Assembly (NCBI GenBank): GCA_947487355.1
Contig: CANKXC010000003.1
Location: 1 to 35,407 of the forward strand
DNA length: 35,407 nucleotides
Reading direction: 5' to 3'
Source: Comamonadaceae bacterium
GTDB taxonomy: Bacteria; Pseudomonadota; Gammaproteobacteria; Burkholderiales; Burkholderiaceae_C
Position numbers and translations under genes: made by a program. Shown here in pieces: positions 20,836 to 29,743 of this stretch (its first letter is position 1; each line of letters begins with the position of its first letter). Under the pieces are notes generated by a model that did not search any database, was not told the origin of the DNA, and worked only from the letters and a program-made list of their open reading frames with translations.

Positions 20836-22752
20836 ATGAAAAATTTATTTTCAAAAATCAAAGGATTTTTTCAACTGATCAATCAAGGACTTTTAAAAGT
20901 ATCAGATTGGATGACAAAAGGTCTTCGAATTGCGTTGGTCTTGGGTGTTCTGTTGTACGCCGTGGGCATTGGTTGGGTGGTTTTGTACTCAGACAAAGTC
21001 AACTTAGAAGACCCAACAGTTTTGGTGCTCGATCTGAAGGGGGTCTTGGTAGAGGAGTCGCCTGGTGGCTTAAAAGACCAAGTTTTGGGTGAAATTCAAG
21101 GCAATGCCACTGAAACCATTCGCTTGCGCGACCTGGCCATGACCCTGGAGTTGGCCGCCAAAGACAAGCACATTGACCGCGTCTTGCTCAAGCTAGACAA
21201 CTTCCAAGGTGGCGGTTTGGTCTCTCTCAGGGAAGCGGCCAGTGCCATTGAAAAATTCAAGGCCTCTGGTAAACCAGTTATCGCATGGTCGAGTATGTAC
21301 GACCAGCGTCAATACTATTTGGCAGCACAAGCCAATCAAATTTTGGTTCATCCCTTGGGGGGTGTCCTCATTGAAGGATTTGGCCGTTCACGCAATTACT
21401 ACAAAGATGCGCTGGACAAATTGGGCGTCAAAGCCAACCTCATTCGTGTTGGTCAATTCAAGTCTGCTGGCGAGCCCTATGTTTTGAATGCGCCATCAAC
21501 TGAAGCTTTAAAAGCGGAAGCGCATGTGTACGACGCCATGTGGTCTTTGTACACACAAGGTGTTGAAAAAGCCCGTAATTTGCCGCAAGGCAGCGTTTCC
21601 CAAAACATTGCCAAATTGCCCGATGCCTTGGTCAATGTCAAAGGCAACACTTCGCAATTGGCTTTGGATTGGAAATGGGTCGACAAGTTACAAACCTTTG
21701 AAGCCTTGCGTGAAACGCTCATGAAGGAAGTTGGCAAGAACGAAGATATTCAATCTTTTAGGCAAGTCCATTGGAAAGACTATTTGCGTTCTGAAATTCA
21801 AAAAGTCAAAGGCGACCACATTGCTGTGATTGTTGCTCAGGGCGAAATTGGCGATGGCCGTGAACCCGCTGGCAAAGTGGGTGGCCTGTCCACTTCTGAG
21901 CTCATTCGAAAAGCCACAGAAGACAAAGAAGTTAAGGCAATCGTCCTTCGCGTCAATTCGCCTGGGGGCAGTGTTTATGGCTCCGAATTAATTCGCGATC
22001 AGTTACAAATTGCGCGAGACAAAGGCAAGCCTGTGATCATTTCTATGGGTGACCTTGCGGCTTCTGGTGGCTATTGGATTTCCATGGCGTCTGACTTGGT
22101 CATTGCTGATCCGGCCACCATCACAGGTTCTATTGGCGTGTTTGCCATGTTGCCAACAGGCGAAGGTTTGATGAGCAAAATTGGTGTCAATACGGGTGGC
22201 TATAAAACCACTTGGTTGGCAGGCGCCTACGATCCTAGGAAGTCACTCGATCCTCGCATTCAAACCATGGTTCAGTCCAGCATTGAAAACATTTACACAG
22301 ACTTTATTGGCAAGGTATCTCAAACTCGCAAACTCGATTTGGCAAAGGTTGATGAATTGGCCCAAGGCCGCATCTGGACAGGCGCTCAAGCAGCTCAACA
22401 TCAGTTGGTCGATCGTTTGGGCAGCTTCTCCGATGCCATTCAAGAGGCTCGTCAACGCGTGGCCAAATTGGAGGGCCAAACAGAAGCCAGTGCAAAAGAC
22501 ATGCCTTTTAAATATGCAGGCCCCAAAAAATCAGCCTTTGAAAAGATTGCGCAAAAATTCATAGGCCAAATCGGTTCGACTGAAGCAGACCAATCTGGCC
22601 TGTCGCAGTGGGTTCAATTGACCGGATTGGTGGGCAGCGAAGCTGTGTTGTTTCAAACGCTGGGGCAAGATTTGTCTTGGTTGCAAACGGTCATTGCAAA
22701 GCAGCAACCATTCGGTGCTGCGGCACATTGTTTGTGTGAAATCACACCCTAA
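20836..22752 (+). CDS. sppA: Signal peptide peptidase SppA, 67K type (S49 peptidase)
   Basis: Tandem S49 domains; lysine region VGQFKSAGEPY and serine region MGDLAASGGYWISMASD; N-terminal TM anchor. Confidence 0.94.
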   Translation: MKNLFSKIKGFFQLINQGLLKVSDWMTKGLRIALVLGVLLYAVGIGWVVLYSDKVNLEDPTVLVLDLKGVLVEESPGGLKDQVLGEIQGNATETIRLRDLAMTLELAAKDKHIDRVLLKLDNFQGGGLVSLREAASAIEKFKASGKPVIAWSSMYDQRQYYLAAQANQILVHPLGGVLIEGFGRSRNYYKDALDKLGVKANLIRVGQFKSAGEPYVLNAPSTEALKAEAHVYDAMWSLYTQGVEKARNLPQGSVSQNIAKLPDALVNVKGNTSQLALDWKWVDKLQTFEALRETLMKEVGKNEDIQSFRQVHWKDYLRSEIQKVKGDHIAVIVAQGEIGDGREPAGKVGGLSTSELIRKATEDKEVKAIVLRVNSPGGSVYGSELIRDQLQIARDKGKPVIISMGDLAASGGYWISMASDLVIADPATITGSIGVFAMLPTGEGLMSKIGVNTGGYKTTWLAGAYDPRKSLDPRIQTMVQSSIENIYTDFIGKVSQTRKLDLAKVDELAQGRIWTGAQAAQHQLVDRLGSFSDAIQEARQRVAKLEGQTEASAKDMPFKYAGPKKSAFEKIAQKFIGQIGSTEADQSGLSQWVQLTGLVGSEAVLFQTLGQDLSWLQTVIAKQQPFGAAAHCLCEITP

Positions 22753-22756
22753 ATTC

Positions 22757-22775
22757 AACCCAAATTTGTTGGGTT
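22757..22775. terminator. Candidate hairpin terminator downstream of sppA
   Basis: AACCCAA-ATTTG-TTGGGTT stem-loop 5 nt after the sppA stop, followed by T-rich TAATAT. Confidence 0.5.
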
Positions 22776-22787
22776 TAATATGGCAAG

Positions 22788-23630
22788 TTAGAGTTGATAG
22801 AGCTTGATGGCGTTGAGACCAAGAATCAGTTCTTGGTCTTCGCCGCTGTAGTGCTCTATCTGCTTGAGACTGAACTCACGCCAACTTGCATAAGGCCCAG
22901 CCAGTTCCAAAACTGGCCAATCACTGCCCCAAATCAGTCTTTTTGGCGTCCAAATTTCAAGCAATGCTTGGCACCATGGACCCAAGGAGGTTACCGCGCT
23001 GCCTTTGCTTGCTTCAGTCCAGAGCCCCGACAGTTTGCACATAACCCGGTCTGCGTCGGTTTCTTGAGCGAGCTGTGCCATTGCATTTTTCCAACTCGGC
23101 AAATGGGCCAGTTCGATGATGGGCTTGGCGCCATGGTCGATGACCACTTTCAAATTCCGATGCGCACGAGTGACTTCCAAAATTCGTGAAATGTGAACAG
23201 GTTTGATGAGTGCGTCTAAAACCAAATTGTGCGCGGCCATGGCATTCAGGACGGGTTGAATTTTGGCTTGCAAAATCCAGTCGGCATCTTCAATGTCTTG
23301 CAACATGGGCCGAAGGCCCTTCAAAAGCGGTGATGCAGCGCATTGAACAACTTTTTCAACAGCGTCATCTGACAGCATGTCAATCCATCCCACCACCCCT
23401 TTGACCATGGGATGCGATTGGGCCTGTTCCAATAAAAACAGAGTTTCTTCAAATGTAGGCGCAGCTTGCACCAGTACGCCGCCCTTGATTTGGTCATTGC
23501 TTGCATGCTGAGCCCATTCACCCACTGTCACATCGCGGTAAATGGGAGAAAGCTCAGGCTTTAGCCAACCGTAATCACCACGATTCAATTGCCATGCATG
23601 AAAGTGCGCATCAATCATTGTTGGGTTCAT
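22788..23630 (-). CDS. Amidohydrolase family protein, probable sugar lactonase (fuconolactonase / rhamnonolactonase-like); start trimmed to ATG 23630
   Basis: MIDAHFHAWQLNRGDYGWL metal-binding N-terminus, VIDHGAKP, KLSGLWTEA, RLIWGSDWPVLELAGPYASW. Confidence 0.88.
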   Translation of the reverse strand: MNPTMIDAHFHAWQLNRGDYGWLKPELSPIYRDVTVGEWAQHASNDQIKGGVLVQAAPTFEETLFLLEQAQSHPMVKGVVGWIDMLSDDAVEKVVQCAASPLLKGLRPMLQDIEDADWILQAKIQPVLNAMAAHNLVLDALIKPVHISRILEVTRAHRNLKVVIDHGAKPIIELAHLPSWKNAMAQLAQETDADRVMCKLSGLWTEASKGSAVTSLGPWCQALLEIWTPKRLIWGSDWPVLELAGPYASWREFSLKQIEHYSGEDQELILGLNAIKLYQL

Positions 23631-23644
23631 TGGCTTAAAAATGC

Positions 23645-24655
23645 TTAAGGGGTTGGTGCTTCGTCTGGCAGCAGTTGGGCGTTTTTGAGTGCTTGCCAAA
23701 ACTCGCTTGGAATCGACTCTTTTTCCGAGGTCCTTGACTCTGTCCATTCAATTTCAGAACGAACACCCAACATGACCAAGTGAGTGGCTGGATGTGCCAG
23801 TGCAAATTGCAAAGCAGCCGAGCGCAAGTTGACGTTATACACATCAGCAACATCTTGAATTTTCAATGCCTTTTGTCGCCATTCAGTAGTTGCTGGGGCA
23901 TAGTTAAATGTGACATTTGAATCAGGTGTCAAACGCTTTGCCAAAATACCTGAGTTGTAAACACCACCCAATGCCAGCGCCACATTTCTTTCAATCAAGG
24001 TTGGCATGAGTTGCTGCAGTGCTCGCGTATCTAAGAGGGTGTAGCGACCTGCCAGCATCAGAGCGTCGATGTCTGCCTGCTTGAGGACCTCCAGTACAAC
24101 TTGGTGATCGTTGACCCCCAAACCAATGTGCGTCAGCAAACCTTCTTGCTTGAGTTTTTTGAGTTCGGGCAAGCTTTCAGATATAAGCTGCTGAAATATT
24201 GAGGGGTAGTTTTCACCATGCGTGGCTTGGTCAATGTCGTGCAAATACACGGTATCGAGTTGTGACAGCCCCATTCGCATCAAACTGTCTTCAATACTTT
24301 TCCGAATGCCGGCACGAGAAAAATCCCAGTGCTGGACAAATGGGAGGCCATCCACATAGCTGAATTGCTCACTGGGAACGTGGGAGGCGGGGGTCAGCAG
24401 TCGGCCAACTTTTGAAGAAATTTTGAAGCTGCTGCGATATTTGGTTTTTAAAAAATCGCCCAAGCGTTTTTCTGACAAGCCATGCCCATAGTGGGGTGCT
24501 GTGTCAAAACTGCGGCATCCATCATCCCAAGCACGTTTTAAGACGGATTGCACTTCGTACTCGTTCATGGCCCTGAACAAGTTTCCTATTGGGGCACCGC
24601 CAAAGCCCAAGCGCGCTCCGTCGTTGCAATTGAAATAGGCGGTGGGTTGTTGCAT
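23645..24655 (-). CDS. Aldo/keto reductase, possible L-fucose / D-threo-aldose 1-dehydrogenase (start trimmed to ATG 24655)
   Basis: LGFGGAPIGNLF, FDTAPHYGHGLSEKRLGDFL, DTVYLHDID, IGLGVNDHQ, LALGGVYNSGILA. Confidence 0.87.
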   Translation of the reverse strand: MQQPTAYFNCNDGARLGFGGAPIGNLFRAMNEYEVQSVLKRAWDDGCRSFDTAPHYGHGLSEKRLGDFLKTKYRSSFKISSKVGRLLTPASHVPSEQFSYVDGLPFVQHWDFSRAGIRKSIEDSLMRMGLSQLDTVYLHDIDQATHGENYPSIFQQLISESLPELKKLKQEGLLTHIGLGVNDHQVVLEVLKQADIDALMLAGRYTLLDTRALQQLMPTLIERNVALALGGVYNSGILAKRLTPDSNVTFNYAPATTEWRQKALKIQDVADVYNVNLRSAALQFALAHPATHLVMLGVRSEIEWTESRTSEKESIPSEFWQALKNAQLLPDEAPTP

Positions 24656-24764
24656 GGTTGACTTTGTGAAATCAGATCCTAGAGGGCATTCAAACAAAAG
24701 AAAAGTGCTGTGTTTGATTCTCACTAACAAGGGTAATTACCAGTGAATGGCTACCATCTTAGCA

Positions 24765-24778
24765 ACTAACATGTTAGT
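24765..24778. promoter_or_regulatory. Candidate GntR-type operator, perfect palindrome ACTAACATGTTAGT
   Basis: 14-bp perfect palindrome in the AKR/fucU divergent intergenic region, ending 5 bp before the fucU-like ATG. Confidence 0.5.
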
Positions 24779-24783
24779 CATTC

Positions 24784-25224
24784 ATGTTGAAGAACCTGTC
24801 ACCCCTTCTCACGCCTTCCCTTCTTTTTGGGCTTTCCAAAATGGGGCATGGCGATTGGGTGGCCATTGTGGATGCCAACTTCCCAGCACACAGAGTCTCT
24901 GAACAAGCTGGTGCAGCGCTCATTGAAATGCCTGGATTAAGTTCCACGCAGGTCCTTGAAGCCATTTTGAATGTGTTTCCCGTAGACGTTTTTGAAAAAC
25001 CCAGCAGTTTGACCATGCAGGTGGTCGGCGACGAAACTGCTGTGCCGGTGCCTGTTTCGGAATTTGGTCGTTTGCTGACTCAGCACGGCGAAAGCAATCC
25101 GGAATCCCTTGAGCGATTTGCCTTTTACGAATTGGCGCGATCGACCAGTGTCATTGTTCAAACCGGCGATTTGCGCAAATACGCCAATATCTTGCTTCGC
25201 AAGGGTGTCATTTCAGTTGATTGA
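24784..25224 (+). CDS. RbsD/FucU family sugar mutarotase
   Basis: LLTPSLLFGLSKMGHGDWVAIVDANFPAHRV and TGDLRKYANILLRKGVI are FucU-type motifs. Confidence 0.9.
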   Translation: MLKNLSPLLTPSLLFGLSKMGHGDWVAIVDANFPAHRVSEQAGAALIEMPGLSSTQVLEAILNVFPVDVFEKPSSLTMQVVGDETAVPVPVSEFGRLLTQHGESNPESLERFAFYELARSTSVIVQTGDLRKYANILLRKGVISVD

Positions 25225-25228
25225 AGCC

Positions 25229-25969
25229 ATGAACTGCGCCCCACTCAAACAATCTTTGCGAGCGCGCGCCTACGAAAATTTTCGTCAGCAAATTCTCAAA
25301 GCCAATGTGGTGCCTGGCCAGTTTGTTTCACAGCGAGAACTCACGCAACTCTTAGACATGCCGCTGGGGGCAGTGCGTGAATTAATTCCCCGTTTAGAAG
25401 CGGAAGGTTTGTTGCGAACCGTACCTCAACGTGGTTTGCAAATTGCCCATGTAGATTTAAATTTGATCCACAACGCCTTTCAATTGCGTGCCATGTTGGA
25501 GCGTGAAGCTGCGCTGCATTTTGTCAAGGCGGCAAGCGATGCCGAACTGCAAGCAATCGAGCAATCTCATTTGGCCATCGTGGATGCTGCAACCAATGGC
25601 CCCATAACTGATGAATTGCTAACTGAGGCCACCTCCGTTGATTGGGGGCTCCATGATTTGATGATCGATACCTTGGGCAATGATTTAATTTCTCAAACAT
25701 ATCGCATCAACAGCTTGCGTGTTCGGCTGATTCACTTAGAGCGCTCTACGCTGTCGGCTGATATTTTGTTGCCAGCTATGCAAGAACATCTGAATTTAAT
25801 TGCAGCGCTCAAGGCGCGCAATGACACTGCCGTGGCAGAGCACTTGGCTTTTCACATTCGAAGTGCGCATCAGCGTGTGCTGGGTCAAGATCGCAGGGTG
25901 CAAGCAAGCACATCCAATCAAGCGATGGGTCAGTCTATTTATTCTCAACCTCAAACGGAGTTCACTTGA
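25229..25969 (+). CDS. GntR-family transcriptional regulator, FCD subfamily (start trimmed to ATG 25229)
   Basis: RARAYENFRQQILKANVVPGQFVSQRELTQLLDMPLGAVRELIPRLEAEGLLRTVPQRGLQIA wHTH; helical C-terminal domain. Confidence 0.92.
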   Translation: MNCAPLKQSLRARAYENFRQQILKANVVPGQFVSQRELTQLLDMPLGAVRELIPRLEAEGLLRTVPQRGLQIAHVDLNLIHNAFQLRAMLEREAALHFVKAASDAELQAIEQSHLAIVDAATNGPITDELLTEATSVDWGLHDLMIDTLGNDLISQTYRINSLRVRLIHLERSTLSADILLPAMQEHLNLIAALKARNDTAVAEHLAFHIRSAHQRVLGQDRRVQASTSNQAMGQSIYSQPQTEFT

Positions 25970-26898
25970 GCATTCAAACTATCAACGCGCGCAATAGTTT
26001 CCAAGGCATTTGGCCAGCTATGCTAACGCCACTGGATGAAGCATTGAACATCGACCATGCCAAGTTGGCTGCGCATGCGCAGTCCTTATTGAAAGCCGGT
26101 TGCGGCGGCGTGACCATTTTTGGCACCACAGGCGAGGGCCCTTCTTTCTCGGTTCGAGAGCGCAAAGAAGCGCTTGAGCAACTCATTGCCAGCGGGTTTC
26201 CTGCAGACCGAATCATGGTCTCGACAAGCTGCGCTGCATTAGTGGAAACCACGGAACTGACACAACATGCTGTTGACCTCGGTGTTCATGGCTGTTTGGT
26301 TTTGCCACCATTCTTTTTCAAAGGTGTCAGCGATGAGGGCATCTTCAATGGTTACGTTCAAGTGATTGAAGGTGTCAACCGAAGCCAATGGCGTTTATAC
26401 CTTTATCACATCCCCCAAGTGATTGGCGTGTCACTCTCGCATGATGTGATTCAGAAACTCATCAACAGGTACCCCAAACTCATTGTGGGCATCAAGGACA
26501 GTGCATGCGATCAGGCGCACTCCGTCAGTTTGGCCAAAGCCTTTATGCCGCCTTTAACGGTGTACGTGGGGTTCGAGCCAGACCTGATCACCATGGGTCC
26601 TCTGGGTAGCACAGGGGCCATCAGTGGCCTGGCCAATTTCATGCCCAGAGTGGTGCACCGTATGGTGCTGTCATCCCAAGATACCCATACAGCCAATGAT
26701 GCAAATCGGGTTGACGATATGCTGGCCCTTTTAAAACCACATTCGTTGATGCCTGCTTTGAAAGGTGTCATGGCGGCCTTGAGCCATGATGTCAGTTGGT
26801 TGCGTGTAAGGTCACCGCTGGTGGCCATGACACCTGCTGCCTATACAGATTTTGCGAAACAAGTTGATGCCTTTAACATTGACTCACTTCACGAATAA
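25966..26898 (+). CDS. DapA / dihydrodipicolinate synthase family lyase (sugar-acid aldolase candidate); TTG start
   Basis: GGVTIFGTTGEGPSFSVRERKEAL, LYLYHIPQVIGVSLS, LIVGIKDSACD (Schiff-base Lys); TTG overlaps the GntR TGA stop, GGAG upstream. Confidence 0.92.
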   Translation: MSIQTINARNSFQGIWPAMLTPLDEALNIDHAKLAAHAQSLLKAGCGGVTIFGTTGEGPSFSVRERKEALEQLIASGFPADRIMVSTSCAALVETTELTQHAVDLGVHGCLVLPPFFFKGVSDEGIFNGYVQVIEGVNRSQWRLYLYHIPQVIGVSLSHDVIQKLINRYPKLIVGIKDSACDQAHSVSLAKAFMPPLTVYVGFEPDLITMGPLGSTGAISGLANFMPRVVHRMVLSSQDTHTANDANRVDDMLALLKPHSLMPALKGVMAALSHDVSWLRVRSPLVAMTPAAYTDFAKQVDAFNIDSLHE

Positions 26899-26928
26899 TC
26901 AAACTTTATCCACCCTAAGGAGACTCCT

Positions 26929-27948
26929 GTGAAAACTCAATCTATGATTCGTCGTCAAATTGTTGCTGCCTGTGCTTCTGCTGTTGCACTGTGTGGCGTG
27001 CTGGGTGTTAGCACTCAAGCTATGGCCCAAAACAAAATTCCCATGCGCATTTCAACGCCTGCCGTGCCAGACGATTGGCACGCCAAGATGTGGACTGTAT
27101 TTAAAGAGAATCTTGACAAATCTTCTGCCAATCAATTTGATGTGCAAATCAATTTGAATGCATCTTTGTTCAAGCAAGGTACTGAACCCGCTGCCATGGC
27201 GCGTGGCAACTTAGAGTTGTCGTCAATTTCCGCATTTGACATTGCCAAGTTGGTGCCAGATTTCTCGATCTTTACGGCTGGTTATGTCATTCGTGATCCC
27301 TCACATCAACAAAAAGTTTTCAATGGCCCGATTGGTGAAAACTTGTTTAAAACAGTTTCTGAAAAAATGGACGTGACCATTTTGTCAACGGTGTATTTGG
27401 GCACACGTCAAGTCAACTTGCGAGATGTGCGCAACGTCAGAACACCTGCAGATTTGAAGGGCGTTAAGTTGCGCATGCCTGGTACCAAAGAGTGGTTGTT
27501 CTTGGGTGAAGCCTTGGGTGCAACAGCCACACCACTGGCTTTTGGCGAAGTTTATTTGGGTTTGAAAACTGGCACCATTGATGGCCAAGACAATCCTTTG
27601 CCAACAGTTCGTGCGGCCAAGTTTTACGAAGTCACCAAACAACTCGTTTTGACCAACCACCTGGTGGACGGCATTTTCATTGCCATCTCTAACAAAACTT
27701 GGAATGCACTCACACCAGCACAAAAGCAAAACGTCAAAGCAGCTGCTTTGGCCGCAGCGCAGTACAACAATGAAAACCGAATCAAAGAAGAAGGTCAAAT
27801 CATTGACTTCTTCAAGAAAGAAGGTTTGCAAGTGACAACGCCTGACGTAGACGCCTTCCAGAAGTCGGTGCAAGACACTTATGCCAAATCCGATTACGCC
27901 AAGACATGGCCAACTGGCTTGTTGGACAGCATCAACAAGACCCGCTAA
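26929..27948 (+). CDS. dctP: TRAP transporter substrate-binding protein DctP
   Basis: Signal peptide; DLKGVKLRMPGTKEWLFLGEALGATATPLAFGEVYLGLKTGTIDGQDNPLPTVRAAKFYEVTKQLVLTNH. Confidence 0.95.
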   Translation: MKTQSMIRRQIVAACASAVALCGVLGVSTQAMAQNKIPMRISTPAVPDDWHAKMWTVFKENLDKSSANQFDVQINLNASLFKQGTEPAAMARGNLELSSISAFDIAKLVPDFSIFTAGYVIRDPSHQQKVFNGPIGENLFKTVSEKMDVTILSTVYLGTRQVNLRDVRNVRTPADLKGVKLRMPGTKEWLFLGEALGATATPLAFGEVYLGLKTGTIDGQDNPLPTVRAAKFYEVTKQLVLTNHLVDGIFIAISNKTWNALTPAQKQNVKAAALAAAQYNNENRIKEEGQIIDFFKKEGLQVTTPDVDAFQKSVQDTYAKSDYAKTWPTGLLDSINKTR

Positions 27949-27959
27949 TTTAAAGCGCA

Positions 27960-28439
27960 ATGAAGTTGTTTAAGAAAGTCGCCGACGCGTTCGGCGGCCT
28001 CATTTTTCTTTGCTTGTTTGTGACTTTTTTAATCCAAATTGCAGCGCGATTTGGATTTAATCGACCCTTGCCTTGGACCGACGAATTGGCTGTCATTTTG
28101 TACATCTGGGCCATCTTGTGGGCGGCTGCATTCATGGTGCCCGAAAAAGAACAGGTGGTGTTTGATCTGATTTGGAACAGTACAAGCAAAGCGACGCGGC
28201 GGTGGATGCGCATTGTGGGCAACGCCATGATCGGTAGTTTGGCTTTGGTGGCCATACCGGCCAGTTGGGACTATGTTCATTTCATGGCGCGTGAATCGTC
28301 TCCTGTTTTGAGTATTTCTTTTCAATGGGTCTTCTTGCCGTTTGTGCTTTTGTTAATCGCGCTTGTTTTTAGAAGTGCATGGGGCATCTACGGCGCCATC
28401 AAAGGCCAAGGCCTAGACGATCAAGGAATTTCAGTATGA
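27960..28439 (+). CDS. dctQ: TRAP transporter small permease DctQ
   Basis: 4-TM protein; RPLPWTDELAVILYIWAILWAAAFMVPEKEQVVFDL motif. Confidence 0.93.
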   Translation: MKLFKKVADAFGGLIFLCLFVTFLIQIAARFGFNRPLPWTDELAVILYIWAILWAAAFMVPEKEQVVFDLIWNSTSKATRRWMRIVGNAMIGSLALVAIPASWDYVHFMARESSPVLSISFQWVFLPFVLLLIALVFRSAWGIYGAIKGQGLDDQGISV

Positions 28440-29743
28440 CGATGGCACTTTGGGCCTTAGTGTCCGTGGTGGTGGTGGGCATGTTGCTTCGCATGCCCAT
28501 AGGCTTTTCCATGTTGATGGCGGGTGTGGCTTATTTGTTGGTCAAAGGCCAAGACTTAGGGCTGGTTGCAGAACAGGTTAGTAACGGCCTCTACAACAGC
28601 TATGTCTTGTTGGCGGTGCCACTCTTTGTTTTTGCGGCCAACATCATGAATGCCGGCACGGTCAGCGAACGTATTTTTGATTTTTGTCGCATCTTGGTCG
28701 GTCGCATGCGAGGTGGTCTGGCGCAAGTTGATATTTTGGTCAGTGTTATTTTTTCTGGCATGAGTGGCAGTGCCATTGCCGATGCCGCTGGACCCGGTTT
28801 GGTCACCATCAAGCAAATGCTTAAAAAACCAGAATACACCCCTGGATTTGCCGGGGCTGTGGTGGTGGCCAGTGCCACGCTAGGACCCATCATTCCGCCG
28901 TCTATCCCCATGGTCATTTATGCACTTGTATCGGGTGCTTCTGTCGGTGCTTTGTTTTTAGGGGGTGTTGTACCAGGCTTGTTCATGACCATCCTGTTCA
29001 TGACGGTGGTTCATTTCATTGCCACCAAGCGGAACATGCCGCGAGAAGATCCCATACCTTTGAAACAATGGCCTTCCATTATTTTCAGGGGTGCTTTGCC
29101 GCTTTCCATGCCTATTGTGTTGTTGGGTGGCATTTATTCTGGGGCATTTACGCCTACCGAAGCTGCCGCTGTTGCGGCGTTTCACGCACTCATCTTGGCA
29201 GCCTTTGTCTTTAGAGCTTTAAGTTGGCGCGCGTTTTGGGGTGTGGTTTTAGAGTCAACGCGTTCAAGCGCTGTCATCACCATCATTTTGGCGGGCTCGT
29301 TCATGCTCAATTTTGCATTTACCTCGGAGGGGGTGCCGCAGGCCATGGCCGCGTGGGTAGACAGTCTGCAGTTGAGCAAGTTGCAGTTCTTGTTCATGGT
29401 CAACGCTTTGTTTTTGATCTTGGGTTGTTTTCTAGATGTCTCAGTTTTGTTGTTGGTCTTTGTGCCGATGCTGCTGCCTGCGGCCAAATTATTGGGCGTT
29501 GATCTTGTTCACTTTGGGGTTCTGGTGGTCCTCAACATGATGATTGGTTTGATTCATCCTCCTTTTGGTATGTTGTTGTTTGTCATCAAGGCGCTCACGG
29601 GTATACCCATTGGCGACATGATGAAAGAAGGCTGGCTTTTCTTGGTCATGCTGCTAGGGTTGTTGGTGGCCATGACGGTGTTTCCTGAAATTGTTTTGTG
29701 GTTGCCTCAAACTATGGGGTATGGCGTTAAGGGCAGTGGCTAA
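28436..29743 (+). CDS. dctM: TRAP transporter large permease DctM (start trimmed to ATG 28436)
   Basis: VDILVSVIFSGMSGSAIADAAGPGLVTIKQM, ATLGPIIPPSIPMVIYA, GAFTPTEAAAVAAFHAL; ATGA overlap with dctQ. Confidence 0.95.
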   Translation: MTMALWALVSVVVVGMLLRMPIGFSMLMAGVAYLLVKGQDLGLVAEQVSNGLYNSYVLLAVPLFVFAANIMNAGTVSERIFDFCRILVGRMRGGLAQVDILVSVIFSGMSGSAIADAAGPGLVTIKQMLKKPEYTPGFAGAVVVASATLGPIIPPSIPMVIYALVSGASVGALFLGGVVPGLFMTILFMTVVHFIATKRNMPREDPIPLKQWPSIIFRGALPLSMPIVLLGGIYSGAFTPTEAAAVAAFHALILAAFVFRALSWRAFWGVVLESTRSSAVITIILAGSFMLNFAFTSEGVPQAMAAWVDSLQLSKLQFLFMVNALFLILGCFLDVSVLLLVFVPMLLPAAKLLGVDLVHFGVLVVLNMMIGLIHPPFGMLLFVIKALTGIPIGDMMKEGWLFLVMLLGLLVAMTVFPEIVLWLPQTMGYGVKGSG

